DNA of 36,329 nt from Clostridiaceae bacterium (GCA_029219285.1 JAQXTC010000015.1:1-36329), one strand, 5' to 3'; shown: positions 22,038 through 34,480, numbered from the stretch's first letter. The notes: generated from the letters alone by a model not told the origin. Numbers and translations: made by a program.

Positions 22038-22907
22038 ATGATAAGATTATTTGGGTTGAATACTGAGGCAGAGTCGCTTAATATAGGGAAATTTTCCATA
22101 ACCATGGAGGAAGTTAATAAATTTATAGGAAAATTAATTCATGTCGCAATAATAATTATTTTAATGTTTTTAATTATTAAAATAGGTAATGCATTAATTA
22201 ATAAATTTGTTAAGAGACAAGTTAAAAGCGATGCTCGATTTTCATTAGATGATAAGAAAGCAATTACATTAGGCGCAGTAATGAAGAGCATTTTGAAGTA
22301 TACTACATATTTTATAGGTGCATTTTCTATTATATCTGTATTTACAAATGTATCTTTTGGAGTCGCTGGTGTAGGTGGTGCAGCAATAGTAGGTCTTGGA
22401 GCTAAAGACTTAGTTAATGATGTTATTAATGGATTCTTTATTCTATTTGAAAATCAATATGCAGTTGGAGATCATGTAAAAATAGGAACATTTTCTGGTA
22501 TAGTAGAAAGTATAGGAATACGAAGCACAACTATAAGAGATTTCAGTGGAGCACTTCATATCATGCGAAATGGAACAGTTTCAGAAGTTACAAATTTTTC
22601 AAGAGGTAATATAAGATTTACCGTAGACATAGAAATACCATATGAAGATGATATAGATAAAGCTATGAAAATCATAAAAAGAGTAAGTGAAAAATTTGAA
22701 CAAGAAAATGAAGAAATAACAGAACCTATTGATGTCTTTGGCGTTAATTCATTAAATCCATCTGGAGTAACAATAAGAGTATATGGAAGAAGTAAGTCAT
22801 TAATGCAATTTAGAATGGAAGCAAAGCTTAGAAAAATATTGAAAGAGGAATTGGAGAAGGAAGGGATATATGCGCCTTATCCAAAGACGGAATTAATTAA
22901 TAAGTAG
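22038..22907 (+). CDS. Small-conductance mechanosensitive channel, MscS family
   Basis: 289 aa with GVAGVGGAAIVGLGAKDLVNDVINGFFILFENQYAVGDHVKIG. Confidence 0.94.
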   Translation: MIRLFGLNTEAESLNIGKFSITMEEVNKFIGKLIHVAIIIILMFLIIKIGNALINKFVKRQVKSDARFSLDDKKAITLGAVMKSILKYTTYFIGAFSIISVFTNVSFGVAGVGGAAIVGLGAKDLVNDVINGFFILFENQYAVGDHVKIGTFSGIVESIGIRSTTIRDFSGALHIMRNGTVSEVTNFSRGNIRFTVDIEIPYEDDIDKAMKIIKRVSEKFEQENEEITEPIDVFGVNSLNPSGVTIRVYGRSKSLMQFRMEAKLRKILKEELEKEGIYAPYPKTELINK

Positions 22908-22920
22908 GAGGGAAAAATAG

Positions 22921-23112
22921 ATGATAGAATCATTTAATTTGGGTGATATAGTTGAAATGAAAAAACAACATCCTTGTGGAAGTAATGAATTTGAAATAAT
23001 TAGAGTTGGGGCAGATGTGAAAATTAAATGTGTAGGTTGCTCTAGAATAGTAATGATACCTCGTTCAAAATTTGTTAAAGGTGCAAAGAAAATAGTTAAG
23101 CATGCAGAATAA
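22921..23112 (+). CDS. DUF951 domain-containing protein
   Basis: 63 aa NLGDIVEMKKQHPCGSNEFEIIRVGADVKIKCVGCSRIVMIPRSKF. Confidence 0.9.
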   Translation: MIESFNLGDIVEMKKQHPCGSNEFEIIRVGADVKIKCVGCSRIVMIPRSKFVKGAKKIVKHAE

Positions 23113-23166
23113 TAAATTTAATTTAAAAAATTTACAAAATTTACAAATAACAAAAAAGAAAAAAGC

Positions 23167-23195
23167 TTGAAAATGTTAAAACATAATGATAAAAT
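23167..23195 (+). promoter_or_regulatory. Sigma-A type promoter upstream of rpsF
   Basis: TTGAAA (23167-23172), 17-nt spacer, TAAAAT (23190-23195). Confidence 0.65.
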
Positions 23196-23207
23196 TATGA
23201 ATTGTAA

Positions 23208-23246
23208 TCCCTGCTGTGTAAAGCACAGCCGTTAGTCCAAGGGGAG
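23208..23246 (+). promoter_or_regulatory. Candidate S6:S18-responsive leader RNA
   Basis: CCCT-GCTGTG-taaag-CACAGC-CGTTAGTCCA-AGGGG just upstream of the rpsF RBS. This is a hairpin with an adjacent CCG on the 3' side, as in the described S6:S18 binding motif. Confidence 0.55.
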
Positions 23247-23258
23247 GAGGTGAATTAG

Positions 23259-23546
23259 ATGAGAAAGTACGAAACTATATTCATACTAAACCCATCATTT
23301 GATGAAGAAACTGTTAAAGCTAACATCGAAAAGTTTAAGGGTGTAATTGAAAATGGTGGTGGAACTGTTGAAAATGTTGATTTCTGGGGTAAGAGAAAGC
23401 TTGCTTATGAAATTGCAAAAGTAAACGAAGGTTACTACACTTTAGTAAACTTCACTGCTGATTCAGAATTACCAAGAGAATTAGACAGAATATTTAGAAT
23501 TACTGATGGTGTTATGAGACACATCATAGTTAAAGAAGAAGCATAA
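23259..23546 (+). CDS. rpsF: 30S ribosomal protein S6
   Basis: 95 aa MRKYETIFILNPSFDEE...VDFWGKRKLAYEIAKVNEGYY. Confidence 0.98.
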   Translation: MRKYETIFILNPSFDEETVKANIEKFKGVIENGGGTVENVDFWGKRKLAYEIAKVNEGYYTLVNFTADSELPRELDRIFRITDGVMRHIIVKEEA

Positions 23547-23560
23547 TTGGGGGTATTGTA

Positions 23561-24004
23561 ATGAATAAGGTTATTCTTATAGGAAGACTTACAAAAGATC
23601 CAGAATTAAGATTTGCTGCTGGAAGTGGTACTGCTGTTAGCAGATTTACTGTGGCTGTAAATAGACAATTCAAAAAGGATGAGACAGATTTTATTAATTG
23701 CGTAGCTTTTGGTAAAACTGCTGAAACAATATCTCAATACCTAACTAAAGGTAGACAAATTGCTGTTACTGGAAGTATTAGAACTGGTAGCTACGATGCT
23801 CAAGATGGAACAAAGAGATACACAACTGATGTTGCTGTAGAAAGTTTTGAATTCATTGGTTCTGGTAACGGAGGTAACCATTCAGATTCATTTAATGGTG
23901 GATCTAATTCTAATTATTCGGCAGAGCCTAAGAACGATCCGTTCAGTGGCGGAAGCTTCAATGATGACATAACTCCTGTAGATGATGGAGATATGCCGTT
24001 CTAA
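23561..24004 (+). CDS. ssb: Single-stranded DNA-binding protein
   Basis: 147 aa OB-fold SSB with acidic tip DDGDMPF. Located between rpsF and rpsR. Confidence 0.98.
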   Translation: MNKVILIGRLTKDPELRFAAGSGTAVSRFTVAVNRQFKKDETDFINCVAFGKTAETISQYLTKGRQIAVTGSIRTGSYDAQDGTKRYTTDVAVESFEFIGSGNGGNHSDSFNGGSNSNYSAEPKNDPFSGGSFNDDITPVDDGDMPF

Positions 24005-24030
24005 TTTTTTAAGGTAAGGAGGGAAACATA

Positions 24031-24276
24031 GTGAAAGATGGCAGAAGACCTAATGGTAAGATGAGAAGATCTAGAAAGAAAGTATGTGCTTTCTGTTCAG
24101 ATAAAGCTGAAAAGATAGATTACAAAGATGTTGCTAAGTTAAGAAAGTATGTTACTGAAAGAGGTAAGATACTACCAAGAAGAATCTCTGGAACTTGTGC
24201 TAAGCACCAAAGAGAATTAACTTTAGCAATTAAGAGATCAAGAAATATAGCATTATTACCATTCACAACTGAGTAG
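24031..24276 (+). CDS. rpsR: 30S ribosomal protein S18
   Basis: 81 aa with GTG start. [16 protein letters not shown]...[25 protein letters not shown], a form with CxxC/CxxH Zn ligands. Confidence 0.97.
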   Translation: MKDGRRPNGKMRRSRKKVCAFCSDKAEKIDYKDVAKLRKYVTERGKILPRRISGTCAKHQRELTLAIKRSRNIALLPFTTE

Positions 24277-24283
24277 TAATAAT

Positions 24284-24316
24284 AAAACCTCTGATGAAAG
24301 TCAGAGGTTTTTTTGT
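24284..24316 (+). terminator. rpsR intrinsic terminator
   Basis: AAACCTCTGA-tgaaag-TCAGAGGTTTTTTT. Confidence 0.88.
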
Positions 24317-24428
24317 TATAAAAAAAGTTGGTTTTACAAAAAATGTAAAAAGAGTTTTTATATTGTTGCAATAGCCTTAAAAAAAATTTACAATAGATAT
24401 ACAAGGGAAAACAGGGGTGTGAGAAGTT

Positions 24429-24749
24429 ATGAAACGTAAAGAACTCAATATTATGGGAAACATAAAGATAATAGAAAATTTAAAAGCCCAATTACTTTGT
24501 ATTATTGGAGAATTTTTTAGACTATTGACCAAAGGCAGTAATGTAGCACAAGATGCTATATTAGAATGTATTTCAGGAGCAATAATAATATTATATGTTT
24601 TAGGAAGAAAACTTGGATATTCATTACCTGAAATAGATCATACAGTAAAGAAAAAGTTAGAATTAGGAATCAAAGCAGAAGATGAAGTTGAAAAAGAAGG
24701 TAAGAGTCTTAGTGAATTAAAAAATTATATAGGTAATAGGAGAGAATAG
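24429..24749 (+). CDS. MazG-like family protein
   Basis: 106 aa helical ORF with IIGEFFRLLTKGSNVAQDAILECISGAIIILYVLGRKLGYSLPEIDHTVKKKLELGI, positioned upstream of gdpP as in other clostridia. Confidence 0.75.
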   Translation: MKRKELNIMGNIKIIENLKAQLLCIIGEFFRLLTKGSNVAQDAILECISGAIIILYVLGRKLGYSLPEIDHTVKKKLELGIKAEDEVEKEGKSLSELKNYIGNRRE

Positions 24750-24772
24750 GGTATTACTTAGGAGGATATGAC

Positions 24773-26722
24773 ATGAAAAAGCTTAAAGTATTTCAGCCAT
24801 ATATATTTCAACTCGTTCTAATAATTACAATAATGTATTTAGTACATTATGAATATGAAATATTAGCAATAATAGTTCTTTTAGTAGACCTAGTTTATAG
24901 TTTATATCTATTGTATTCATATAAGAGGAAAGAGCATAATACTCAAGAATTTATCAGAAATATTAATGAAAAAATTTCTGATAATTTAGGCAGTATTTCG
25001 ATGCCTATTGTTCTTATCAAAGAAAATGGTGAGATTATTTGGTATAACAATAAATTCAAATTATTAGATAAAGAGCAGATTTCAATTGGAGGAAATATAA
25101 TAGATATTATATCAACACTAGACATAGAAAAGATATTGGACGATACAGAAATATTTCATCAAAGGCTTAAGATACGTGAAGTATTTTATGATGTAACAAG
25201 TAGAAAAATTCAAAAAGAAGAAAATGTATTTAGGCTTTTATGCTTTAATGATGTAACAGAATTAATAGGATTAGATGATATTAGAGAAAGTGTTGTATTA
25301 ATAGAAGTTGATAATTTGGTTGAAGTTTTAGATACTACTGATGAAGAAGATAAGCCTTTGGTGGTAGCTGAAATAGAACGTACTATAAATGCTTATGCTC
25401 ATAGACTTAAAGCAATGTCAAAAAAATATGATACTAATAAGTATGTATTATCTGTTCAAGATAGATATATAAAAAGTGAAATAGAAAATAATTTTAGTAT
25501 TTTAGATGAAATATCTAAAATTGATAAAGGAAATAAACTCAATTTAACACTAAGTATTGGAATTGGGAGGAATGGATTATCTCCACAAGAAAATAATGAT
25601 TTTGCTACAGTGGCAAAAGAACTTGCATTAGGTAGAGGTGGAGATCAAGTTGTTATAAAGAGTAATGATGAAATTAAGTTCTTCGGTGCAAATACTAAAG
25701 AATTTGAAAAGAGAACAAGAGTAAGGGCTAGAGTAATTTCTCATGCATTAAAAGAGTTAATTTATGAAAGTAGCAAAGTTTTTATAGTTGGTCATATGAG
25801 TCCTGATATGGATTGCTTTGGTTCAGCAGTAGCTCTTTCATCAACTATAATACAGCTTGGAAAAGAGACTAAAATTGTTTTAAATGATGATAATACTGAA
25901 ATAGAGTATTTTCTGAATAAAATTAAAAATTTAGAACAATATCATGATAGATTTATTTCAGGAGAGACAGCAGAAAGTGAACTAGATGATGAAACATTAA
26001 TAATTGTAGTAGATGTCCATAATAAGAGCTATGTTAGTAATAAAAATCTAGTTGAAAAGGCAAAAAGAAAAGTTATAATTGACCATCACAGAAGAAGTCC
26101 TGATATAATAGAAGGTACAATGTTAAATTATATTGAAGTATATGCATCATCAACTTCAGAAATGATAACAGAAATAGTACAATATATAATGGAAAAGCCA
26201 AAGTTATCAAAAGAAGATGCAGATGGACTTCTTGCTGGTATTTATATGGATACAAAGAACTTCTCTTTTAAAACAGGAGTTAGAACTTTTGAAGCTGCTT
26301 CATTTTTAAGAAATAGAGGTGGCGATACTGTAGAAGTTAAAAAGATGTTTGCAGATACTCTGGATGATTATTTACTTATAGCTGAAACTATAAAATCAGC
26401 TAAACTGGATAATGAGGGAAATACTGCGATAGCTGTATGTCCTGATAATGTTGATACTGTTATTATTGCTAAAGCAGCAGATGAACTTCTTAATATTTCT
26501 GGAATATTAGCAAGTTTTGTTTTAGCAAATATTAATGGAGATGTTCAAATTAGTGGAAGGTCTATAGGAGATATTAATGTTCAAATAGTTTTAGAAGCAC
26601 TAGGTGGCGGAGGCCATATGAATATTGCTGGTACTAAAATATTAAATACAACTATAGATGAAGTTATGCCAAAACTAGAAGATGCAATGGCTAAATATTT
26701 AAGGGTAGGTGAACAACAATGA
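24773..26722 (+). CDS. gdpP: c-di-AMP phosphodiesterase GdpP (DHH-DHHA1 family)
   Basis: 649 aa. Two N-terminal TM segments, PAS-like and degenerate GGDEF-like regions, then [27 protein letters not shown] and [10 protein letters not shown]. Confidence 0.93.
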   Translation: MKKLKVFQPYIFQLVLIITIMYLVHYEYEILAIIVLLVDLVYSLYLLYSYKRKEHNTQEFIRNINEKISDNLGSISMPIVLIKENGEIIWYNNKFKLLDKEQISIGGNIIDIISTLDIEKILDDTEIFHQRLKIREVFYDVTSRKIQKEENVFRLLCFNDVTELIGLDDIRESVVLIEVDNLVEVLDTTDEEDKPLVVAEIERTINAYAHRLKAMSKKYDTNKYVLSVQDRYIKSEIENNFSILDEISKIDKGNKLNLTLSIGIGRNGLSPQENNDFATVAKELALGRGGDQVVIKSNDEIKFFGANTKEFEKRTRVRARVISHALKELIYESSKVFIVGHMSPDMDCFGSAVALSSTIIQLGKETKIVLNDDNTEIEYFLNKIKNLEQYHDRFISGETAESELDDETLIIVVDVHNKSYVSNKNLVEKAKRKVIIDHHRRSPDIIEGTMLNYIEVYASSTSEMITEIVQYIMEKPKLSKEDADGLLAGIYMDTKNFSFKTGVRTFEAASFLRNRGGDTVEVKKMFADTLDDYLLIAETIKSAKLDNEGNTAIAVCPDNVDTVIIAKAADELLNISGILASFVLANINGDVQISGRSIGDINVQIVLEALGGGGHMNIAGTKILNTTIDEVMPKLEDAMAKYLRVGEQQ

Positions 26723-27162
26723 AAGTAATTTTATTACAAGATGTTAAAAAGATAGGTAAAAAAGGTGATGTTATAAACACATCAGATGGATATGCAAGAA
26801 ATTTCTTATTCCCAAGAAAGTTAGCAAAGGAAGCTACAGATGCAAATCTTCATATTTTAAATAATCAAAAGGAAAATGAAAGAAAGCAAAAATTAGCTGA
26901 AATAGAAGCTGCTCAAAAACTTGCGGCAGAGCTTAAGGGAAAAGAAGTTAAAATATCAAGTAAAACTGGTGAAAATGGAAAGCTATTCGGAGCAATAACT
27001 AGCAAAGATGTAGCTGAGTTAATTAAAAAGCAATACAATGTAGAAGTAGATAAGAAAAAAGTTGTTATGGATACAATAAAAGTTGCAGGAACATTTGAAA
27101 TAGAAGTTAAATTATATCCAGAAGTTGCAACTAAAATGAAAGTTATTGTTGTCCCACAATAA
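26719..27162 (+). CDS. rplI: 50S ribosomal protein L9
   Basis: [32 protein letters not shown]. 4-nt ATGA overlap with gdpP. Confidence 0.98.
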   Translation: MKVILLQDVKKIGKKGDVINTSDGYARNFLFPRKLAKEATDANLHILNNQKENERKQKLAEIEAAQKLAAELKGKEVKISSKTGENGKLFGAITSKDVAELIKKQYNVEVDKKKVVMDTIKVAGTFEIEVKLYPEVATKMKVIVVPQ

Positions 27163-27176
27163 TAAGGAGGAATAAC

Positions 27177-29078
27177 ATGAACTTTAAGGATGAAGCAAAG
27201 TTCTTGAAAGATGTATTAGATGGTGATTTGAGCAAAGAATCTCAAATTAATGTGCTTTTTGAAATACTTGAAAATGTATTAGATAAAGGTGCTATTAGAG
27301 CTAGAACAGTAAAATTTAAGCTTCAAAAGTATGTAAATTCACCAAATGTGTGTGAAAGGATATATGCTTTAAATATGATTGCTTCCGATGGTAAAGGATT
27401 AGAAGTAATACCAAAGGAAGAAGAACTTGATAAAGTTCTAGAAGATACAGTTGATTGGATTTCTGAAAATATAGCAAGAAGATATATTCAAGGTAAGATT
27501 GAAGCAGAAGTTGAAAAATCAATTGTTGAAAAGCAAGAAAAGTATATTGATGAAGTAAAATTATCTGTAATCAAAAAACAAAAAGGTACAGAAAATAAGA
27601 AAACTAAAAAGAAGTATGATGATTTAGTAAAGTTAGATAGTAAGGTTACAAGCAAAAATATTATGAGCCTTTTAAGACCGGAGGAACTTTCGGAGATAGT
27701 TGGTCAAGAGAGAGCTGTTAAGTCTCTTTTATCAAAATTATCTTCACCATATCCTCAGCATATCATACTTTATGGACCTTCAGGAGTAGGTAAAACTACA
27801 GCTGCAAGACTTGCATTGAAGGAATCTAAGAAGTTATCTTATACTCCATTTGATGAAGATTCTAAGTTTGTTGAAGTTGATGGAACTACTTTAAGATGGG
27901 ATCCAAGAGAAATAACTAATCCATTATTAGGTTCAGTTCACGATCCAATATATCAAGGTAGTAAAAGAGATCTTGCTGAAATTGGAGTACCAGAACCAAA
28001 ACCAGGTTTAGTAACAGAAGCTCATGGTGGTATTTTGTTTATTGATGAAATAGGTGAGCTTGATACAATATTACAAAATAAATTATTAAAGGTTCTTGAA
28101 GATAAGAGAGTGGAATTTTCATCTTCTTATTATGATCCTGATGATGAAAATATTCCAAAGTATATCAAATATCTTTTTGATAACGGTGCACCTGCAGATT
28201 TTGTTTTAATTGGTGCAACTACAAGAGAACCAGGTGAAATAAATCCAGCGTTAAGATCAAGATGTACAGAAGTATATTTTGAACCACTGTCAGCTAAAGA
28301 TGTTCAACAAATAGTTGAAAATGCAGCTGAAAAGCTTAATGTTTCACTAGAAGAAGGTGTATCTGAACTTATAAGCAGATATACAATAGAAGGTAGAAAA
28401 GCGGTTAATATGCTTACAGATGCATATGGTTTTGCTTTATATAGTGAAAACAATGAGAATGCAGAAAATATTCAAATAAAGCTTAAAGATATAGAAGAGG
28501 TTATTTCTATCGGAAGATATGTTCCTCTTGAAAGAATTGATGAAGAAACAGAATATGAAGTAGGTCATGTTAATGGTCTAGGAGTAAGTGGATTTTTAGG
28601 ATCTACTATAGAAATTGAAGCAGCAGTATTCCCTGCTAAGAAAAAAGGCACTGGTACTGTTAGATTTAATGAGACAGCAGGATCAATGGCAAAAGATTCA
28701 GTATTTAATGCAGCTTCAGTAATTAGAAAATTAACTGATAAGGATATTAAAGATTATGATATACATGTAAATGTTGTTGGTGGAGGAAAGATTGATGGTC
28801 CTTCAGCAGGAGCAGCTATTACTATATGTGTAGTTAGTGCATTATTGAATAAACCACTTAGACAGGATATTGCTATTACCGGGGAAATATCATTAAGAGG
28901 TACAGTAAAACCTGTAGGTGGTATATTTGAAAAGGTATATGGAGCTAGAAGAAAAGGCATAAAGCTTGTTTTAGTTCCTAAAGAAAATGAAGCACAAATT
29001 CCAACTGGATTAACAGATATAGAAGTAAAGACTGTTAGTAAGATAGAAGAATTAATGGAAATAGTTTTTGAAAAATAG
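27177..29078 (+). CDS. lonC: Lon-family ATP-dependent protease (LonC-type, sporulation-associated)
   Basis: 633 aa with AAA+ Walker A LYGPSGVGKTTAARLA and Lon protease core DGPSAGAAITICVVSALLNKPLRQDIAITGEISLRG. Located between rplI and dnaB. Confidence 0.9.
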   Translation: MNFKDEAKFLKDVLDGDLSKESQINVLFEILENVLDKGAIRARTVKFKLQKYVNSPNVCERIYALNMIASDGKGLEVIPKEEELDKVLEDTVDWISENIARRYIQGKIEAEVEKSIVEKQEKYIDEVKLSVIKKQKGTENKKTKKKYDDLVKLDSKVTSKNIMSLLRPEELSEIVGQERAVKSLLSKLSSPYPQHIILYGPSGVGKTTAARLALKESKKLSYTPFDEDSKFVEVDGTTLRWDPREITNPLLGSVHDPIYQGSKRDLAEIGVPEPKPGLVTEAHGGILFIDEIGELDTILQNKLLKVLEDKRVEFSSSYYDPDDENIPKYIKYLFDNGAPADFVLIGATTREPGEINPALRSRCTEVYFEPLSAKDVQQIVENAAEKLNVSLEEGVSELISRYTIEGRKAVNMLTDAYGFALYSENNENAENIQIKLKDIEEVISIGRYVPLERIDEETEYEVGHVNGLGVSGFLGSTIEIEAAVFPAKKKGTGTVRFNETAGSMAKDSVFNAASVIRKLTDKDIKDYDIHVNVVGGGKIDGPSAGAAITICVVSALLNKPLRQDIAITGEISLRGTVKPVGGIFEKVYGARRKGIKLVLVPKENEAQIPTGLTDIEVKTVSKIEELMEIVFEK

Positions 29079-29093
29079 AATGGAGGGGTAATC

Positions 29094-30422
29094 TTGGATG
29101 AATCAGTAATGAGAAGTTTACCTCAAAGTATAGAAGCTGAGCAATCGGTAATAGGTTCAATGATTATAGATAAGAATGCTATTGTAAAAGTTGCAGAAAA
29201 GTTAGAAGAAAACGACTTTTATAGAGATGGACATAAAATTATCTTCAAAGCTATATCAGAAATGTTTAAAAATGATATGGCTGTGGACCTATTAACATTA
29301 TTAGAGTATCTAAAATCTAATGATCAATTAGAAAAGGCCGGAGGAGTAACTTATATTACAGAATTAAGTTCTTCCGTACCAACTACTGCAAACCTTTCTT
29401 CATATATAGAGATTGTTGAACAAAAATCAACATTAAGAAAGCTTATTAAAGCTTCAACATCTATTATTGAAGATAGTTACAATAAACAAGGAAAAGTAGC
29501 GGATGTACTTGATCATGCGGAAAAGAAAATTTTTGATATTGCCGAAAAAAGAAGCACAAGTGATTTTGAACCACTAAGTGTTGTACTTGAAAGAGGATTT
29601 TTAGAAATAGAAAGACTTTTCAATAACAAGGGTGAAATTACAGGTGTTGGTTCTGGAATTAGAGATTTAGATGCAAAGACATCAGGTTTCCAAAAAGGTG
29701 ATATGGTTCTTATTGCAGCCAGACCTTCTATGGGAAAAACAACATTTGCCCTTAATATAGCAGAAAATGCTGCTCTTAGAGAAGGTAAAAGTGTAGTTAT
29801 ATTTTCTCTGGAAATGTCTAAGGAACAGTTAGCATATAAGCTTTTGTGTTCTGAAGCTAATGTTGATATGCTTAAGCTTAGAACTGGTAATCTTGAAGAT
29901 AAAGACTGGGAAAACATTGCACGAGCAACAGGTCCTTTGTCAAAAGCTAAAATATACATAGATGATACTGCTGGTGTATCAGTAATGGAAATGAGATCTA
30001 AGTGTAGAAGATTAAAAATGGAATATGGAATAGATTTAATATTAATTGACTATCTTCAATTAATGTCAGGATCTAATCCAGATAATAGACAACAAGAAGT
30101 ATCTGAGATATCAAGATCTATAAAGGCATTAGCTAAAGAAATGCAGTGTCCAGTTATAGCTCTATCTCAGTTATCCCGTGCACCAGAACAAAGAGCAGAC
30201 CATAGACCAATGCTTTCTGACCTTAGAGAATCTGGGTCAATTGAGCAGGACGCTGACGTTGTTATGTTCCTTTATAGAGATGAATACTATGATAAGGAAA
30301 GTGAAGATAAAGGAATAGCAGAATGTATCATAGCTAAGCAAAGAAATGGCCCAGTAGGGACTGTTAAGATGGCATGGCTTGGTCAATTCAGTAAATTTGG
30401 TGATCTGGATATAGGTCATTAA
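29094..30422 (+). CDS. dnaB: Replicative DNA helicase DnaB
   Basis: 442 aa with PQSIEAEQSVIGSMI, AARPSMGKTTFALNIAENAA and IDYLQLMSG. TTG start with TGGAGGGG upstream. Confidence 0.97.
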   Translation: MDESVMRSLPQSIEAEQSVIGSMIIDKNAIVKVAEKLEENDFYRDGHKIIFKAISEMFKNDMAVDLLTLLEYLKSNDQLEKAGGVTYITELSSSVPTTANLSSYIEIVEQKSTLRKLIKASTSIIEDSYNKQGKVADVLDHAEKKIFDIAEKRSTSDFEPLSVVLERGFLEIERLFNNKGEITGVGSGIRDLDAKTSGFQKGDMVLIAARPSMGKTTFALNIAENAALREGKSVVIFSLEMSKEQLAYKLLCSEANVDMLKLRTGNLEDKDWENIARATGPLSKAKIYIDDTAGVSVMEMRSKCRRLKMEYGIDLILIDYLQLMSGSNPDNRQQEVSEISRSIKALAKEMQCPVIALSQLSRAPEQRADHRPMLSDLRESGSIEQDADVVMFLYRDEYYDKESEDKGIAECIIAKQRNGPVGTVKMAWLGQFSKFGDLDIGH

Positions 30423-30425
30423 TAT

Positions 30426-30464
30426 AAAAAGGTATTGCATTTTGAATTGCAATACCTTTTTTTG
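30426..30464. terminator. Bidirectional terminator between dnaB and the chemotaxis receptor
   Basis: AAAAAGGTATTGCA...TGCAATACCTTTTTTT between convergent genes. Confidence 0.87.
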
Positions 30465-30473
30465 TATTTATAT

Positions 30474-32639
30474 TTACTTTAATGTAAATGAATCAACCAA
30501 AGTATAAAGAGTTTCAGATGCATTTTCTAAAATCTTAGTAGAAAGATTCAAATTGTTAATCTCATATAATATTTCATTAACTGAATCAAGTGATTCCTTA
30601 CTCTCTTTAGAAGTATTTTTAGTAGATAGCTTAATCTTATTTGCCAAACTATTTATATTAGACATAACTTCATTAAAGTTTTTGTTTTCATTTTGAATAA
30701 GAGTTGATATTGAATTTATTGAGTTAGATAATACATTAATATCTGAATTAATATTTTCAAATGAATCTATAGTATTTTTTACGCTCATTCGTGAAATATT
30801 AATTTTTTTAGTCATTTTTTCAGCATAATTAAAAGTTGTTTCAGTTTCAGATTTGACAGTATTGATTACATCAGTGATTGACTTTGTTGCCTCTTGTGTT
30901 TGAAGAGCAAGTTTTGAAATTTCATCAGCTACTACGGCAAATCCTTTTCCTGCTTCTCCGGCTCTAGCAGATTCTATTGATGCATTTAATGATAGTAATT
31001 GAGTCTGTTGGCTAATATTATTTATTAAATTTATTACATCTGTAATTTTATTTGAATTGTCTTTAAGTATATTTATAGAATTTACAGTACTTTCGATAGT
31101 TGAAGTAAGATCATTCATATTACTAAGTACGTCGTTTGATAATCCTTTGGCAGTAGAAGCATTGCTATTTGTAGAACTTATTAGTGATACTATTTCTGAA
31201 ATAAAATTATTCATTTCATCTATTGAATCTGAAATTTGAGAAAAGTTATTTCGTGTATTTTGAAATACCGAATTTTGATATTCAGCATTTTCTAATAAAT
31301 TAACAACAGTACTTTGTATATCATCCATGCCATTTTTTACATTGTTACTTATTGAAGAAACTAAACTTATTGATTTTTTTGTTGCTGTTGAAGATTCTTT
31401 TACTCTAGATAACATGTGCATTTGATTGTTTATAAATTTGTTAAACCATTTAGATAATTCACCTACTTCATCAGAAGATAATTTATGAACTCTACTTGTT
31501 AAATCACCTTCTCCTTCGGCCATATTTTCAAGTATATTAATAGTTGAACTTAAAGGCTTTGTGATAATATTTCGTGATGCAAAAAAGGTGATTATGCTTA
31601 AACAAATCCAACAGATTATTGTACAGATTATATTTTGTTTTGAGAAGTAGTTATTTGTTATGTAATTAATGAAGAACAAAGCAGCTCCTGAGCAGGAGAT
31701 TGTTAAAGGAAGCTTTAAATCAATACTAGTAAATTTGTAGAGTTCATCTATATCAGCTTCACACATCATTCCCCAAACTTCATCACAGTTAGGTGGGGTT
31801 ATTAATACACCTTTACCACCAACCATTATATGTCTATAGTCAGGATAACCGGGCCAACTATCAAGGTTTTCTCCGTTATCTATTGTGTTTTTTATACCTG
31901 TATGAAGTTCATTTGTTTCAGGATCTGTAAATATTATTTCAAATTCTGTATGTTTTTCTATCTTAACTATTCCGTATTTTTTTGTTTTAATACCTGCTTT
32001 TAAATTATCACCTAATGTGAAGGTATCATCTTCAAATCTACTTCTTGATAATGCAGTACCTTTAGGAATATTTCTATTGGATTTAACCATGAATAGATAG
32101 TTATCACCAGAATCTTTATAAATATGAGTGTCTTCATCCTGGATTACATTGCTCATATCATCATTTAACACTCGTGCACAGAGAATTTGTAATTCATTAT
32201 TTTTATTTCTGCAAGGAATTGAAAACATTAATGTAACTTCATCGTAAAAGTGTTTTGAAGTTAAATCAATATCTAATGTGTTTTTATCAATATAAGGTCC
32301 ATACATTAATGGTTGTTCCTTTAGCCCACGTTCTAAGTTAGGTAAAAAACTCATATCTAAACCTATATGCTTATTACAAGATGAAATAGTAACTATACCT
32401 TCATGGTTTATTATGAATAATTCACAAAAATCCGAATGTTTTTTAATTGCTTCTTCAAGAAAGCTATTGATTGTTGTATCACTATTAAGAAGTAAAAGAG
32501 AATTTTTGATATTGTCTAATTGATTCCATTTGTCATTAAACCAGGTATCTAAGGCTCTTTTTCTGCCATTAGCAATTCCATCAAATACTTTGCGATAGTG
32601 ATTCCTTAAGTTTTTGTTTAATAAATACTTTACTTTCAT
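30474..32639 (-). CDS. Methyl-accepting chemotaxis protein
   Basis: 721 aa. Signalling hairpin [44 protein letters not shown]-like region after two adjacent TM segments, N-terminal Cache-like sensor region. SD GGGAGGAGGGGG. Confidence 0.93.
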   Translation of the reverse strand: MKVKYLLNKNLRNHYRKVFDGIANGRKRALDTWFNDKWNQLDNIKNSLLLLNSDTTINSFLEEAIKKHSDFCELFIINHEGIVTISSCNKHIGLDMSFLPNLERGLKEQPLMYGPYIDKNTLDIDLTSKHFYDEVTLMFSIPCRNKNNELQILCARVLNDDMSNVIQDEDTHIYKDSGDNYLFMVKSNRNIPKGTALSRSRFEDDTFTLGDNLKAGIKTKKYGIVKIEKHTEFEIIFTDPETNELHTGIKNTIDNGENLDSWPGYPDYRHIMVGGKGVLITPPNCDEVWGMMCEADIDELYKFTSIDLKLPLTISCSGAALFFINYITNNYFSKQNIICTIICWICLSIITFFASRNIITKPLSSTINILENMAEGEGDLTSRVHKLSSDEVGELSKWFNKFINNQMHMLSRVKESSTATKKSISLVSSISNNVKNGMDDIQSTVVNLLENAEYQNSVFQNTRNNFSQISDSIDEMNNFISEIVSLISSTNSNASTAKGLSNDVLSNMNDLTSTIESTVNSINILKDNSNKITDVINLINNISQQTQLLSLNASIESARAGEAGKGFAVVADEISKLALQTQEATKSITDVINTVKSETETTFNYAEKMTKKINISRMSVKNTIDSFENINSDINVLSNSINSISTLIQNENKNFNEVMSNINSLANKIKLSTKNTSKESKESLDSVNEILYEINNLNLSTKILENASETLYTLVDSFTLK

Positions 32640-32669
32640 AAACGTCCCCCTCCTCCCATTATTAGGTTA

Positions 32670-32696
32670 ATTATACCAGTAAAATACAATTGTATT
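32670..32696 (-). promoter_or_regulatory. Extended -10 promoter with an adjacent 14-bp palindrome upstream of the chemotaxis receptor
   Basis: Minus strand TGGTATAAT (32678-32670). Perfect palindrome AATACAATTGTATT at 32683-32696. Confidence 0.45.
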
Positions 32697-32856
32697 CTGA
32701 TAAATAATATTTTCTTTATATAATAAAGAATGTATTGGCTTAAGTACACGTTTTAAAAGTGTTTTGATTAATAAAATAAGTAAATATCAATTTATCAACA
32801 TGAAAGTATGCAACGAACCTTCTTGATAATAAAGTTATAAATATTCGACTTATGTA

Positions 32857-34207
<1,351 letters not shown>

Positions 34208-34222
34208 TTCCGACTGCTTTGC

Positions 34223-34251
34223 TTGACATTAAATATTGAATAAAATATAAT
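34223..34251 (+). promoter_or_regulatory. Consensus sigma-A promoter for the DUF1858 gene
   Basis: TTGACA (34223-34228), 17-nt spacer, TATAAT (34246-34251), a perfect consensus. Confidence 0.85.
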
Positions 34252-34297
34252 TTTTATAAGATAATAAAATTAGATAGCAAAAAAAGAGGTGAACACC

Positions 34298-34480
34298 ATG
34301 ATAACTAAGGACATGACAATTGGAGAAGTTATTAGAATAGATGCTAGTAAGGCAGAAGTATTAATGAGCTTTGGTATGGGTTGTGTTGGTTGTCCATCTG
34401 CACAAGCAGAAACTATCGAAGAAGCTGCTATGGTACATGGATTAAACCTAGACGCACTAATGGAAGCATTAAATAAGTAA
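34298..34480 (+). CDS. DUF1858 domain-containing protein
   Basis: 60 aa [50 protein letters not shown] with CVGC. ATG 34298 preferred over GTG 34289. Confidence 0.9.
   Translation: MITKDMTIGEVIRIDASKAEVLMSFGMGCVGCPSAQAETIEEAAMVHGLNLDALMEALNK

Noticed and set aside
29513-29959. 148-aa minus-strand ORF opposite dnaB
   Set aside because: Shadow ORF antisense to conserved dnaB. No recognisable motif.
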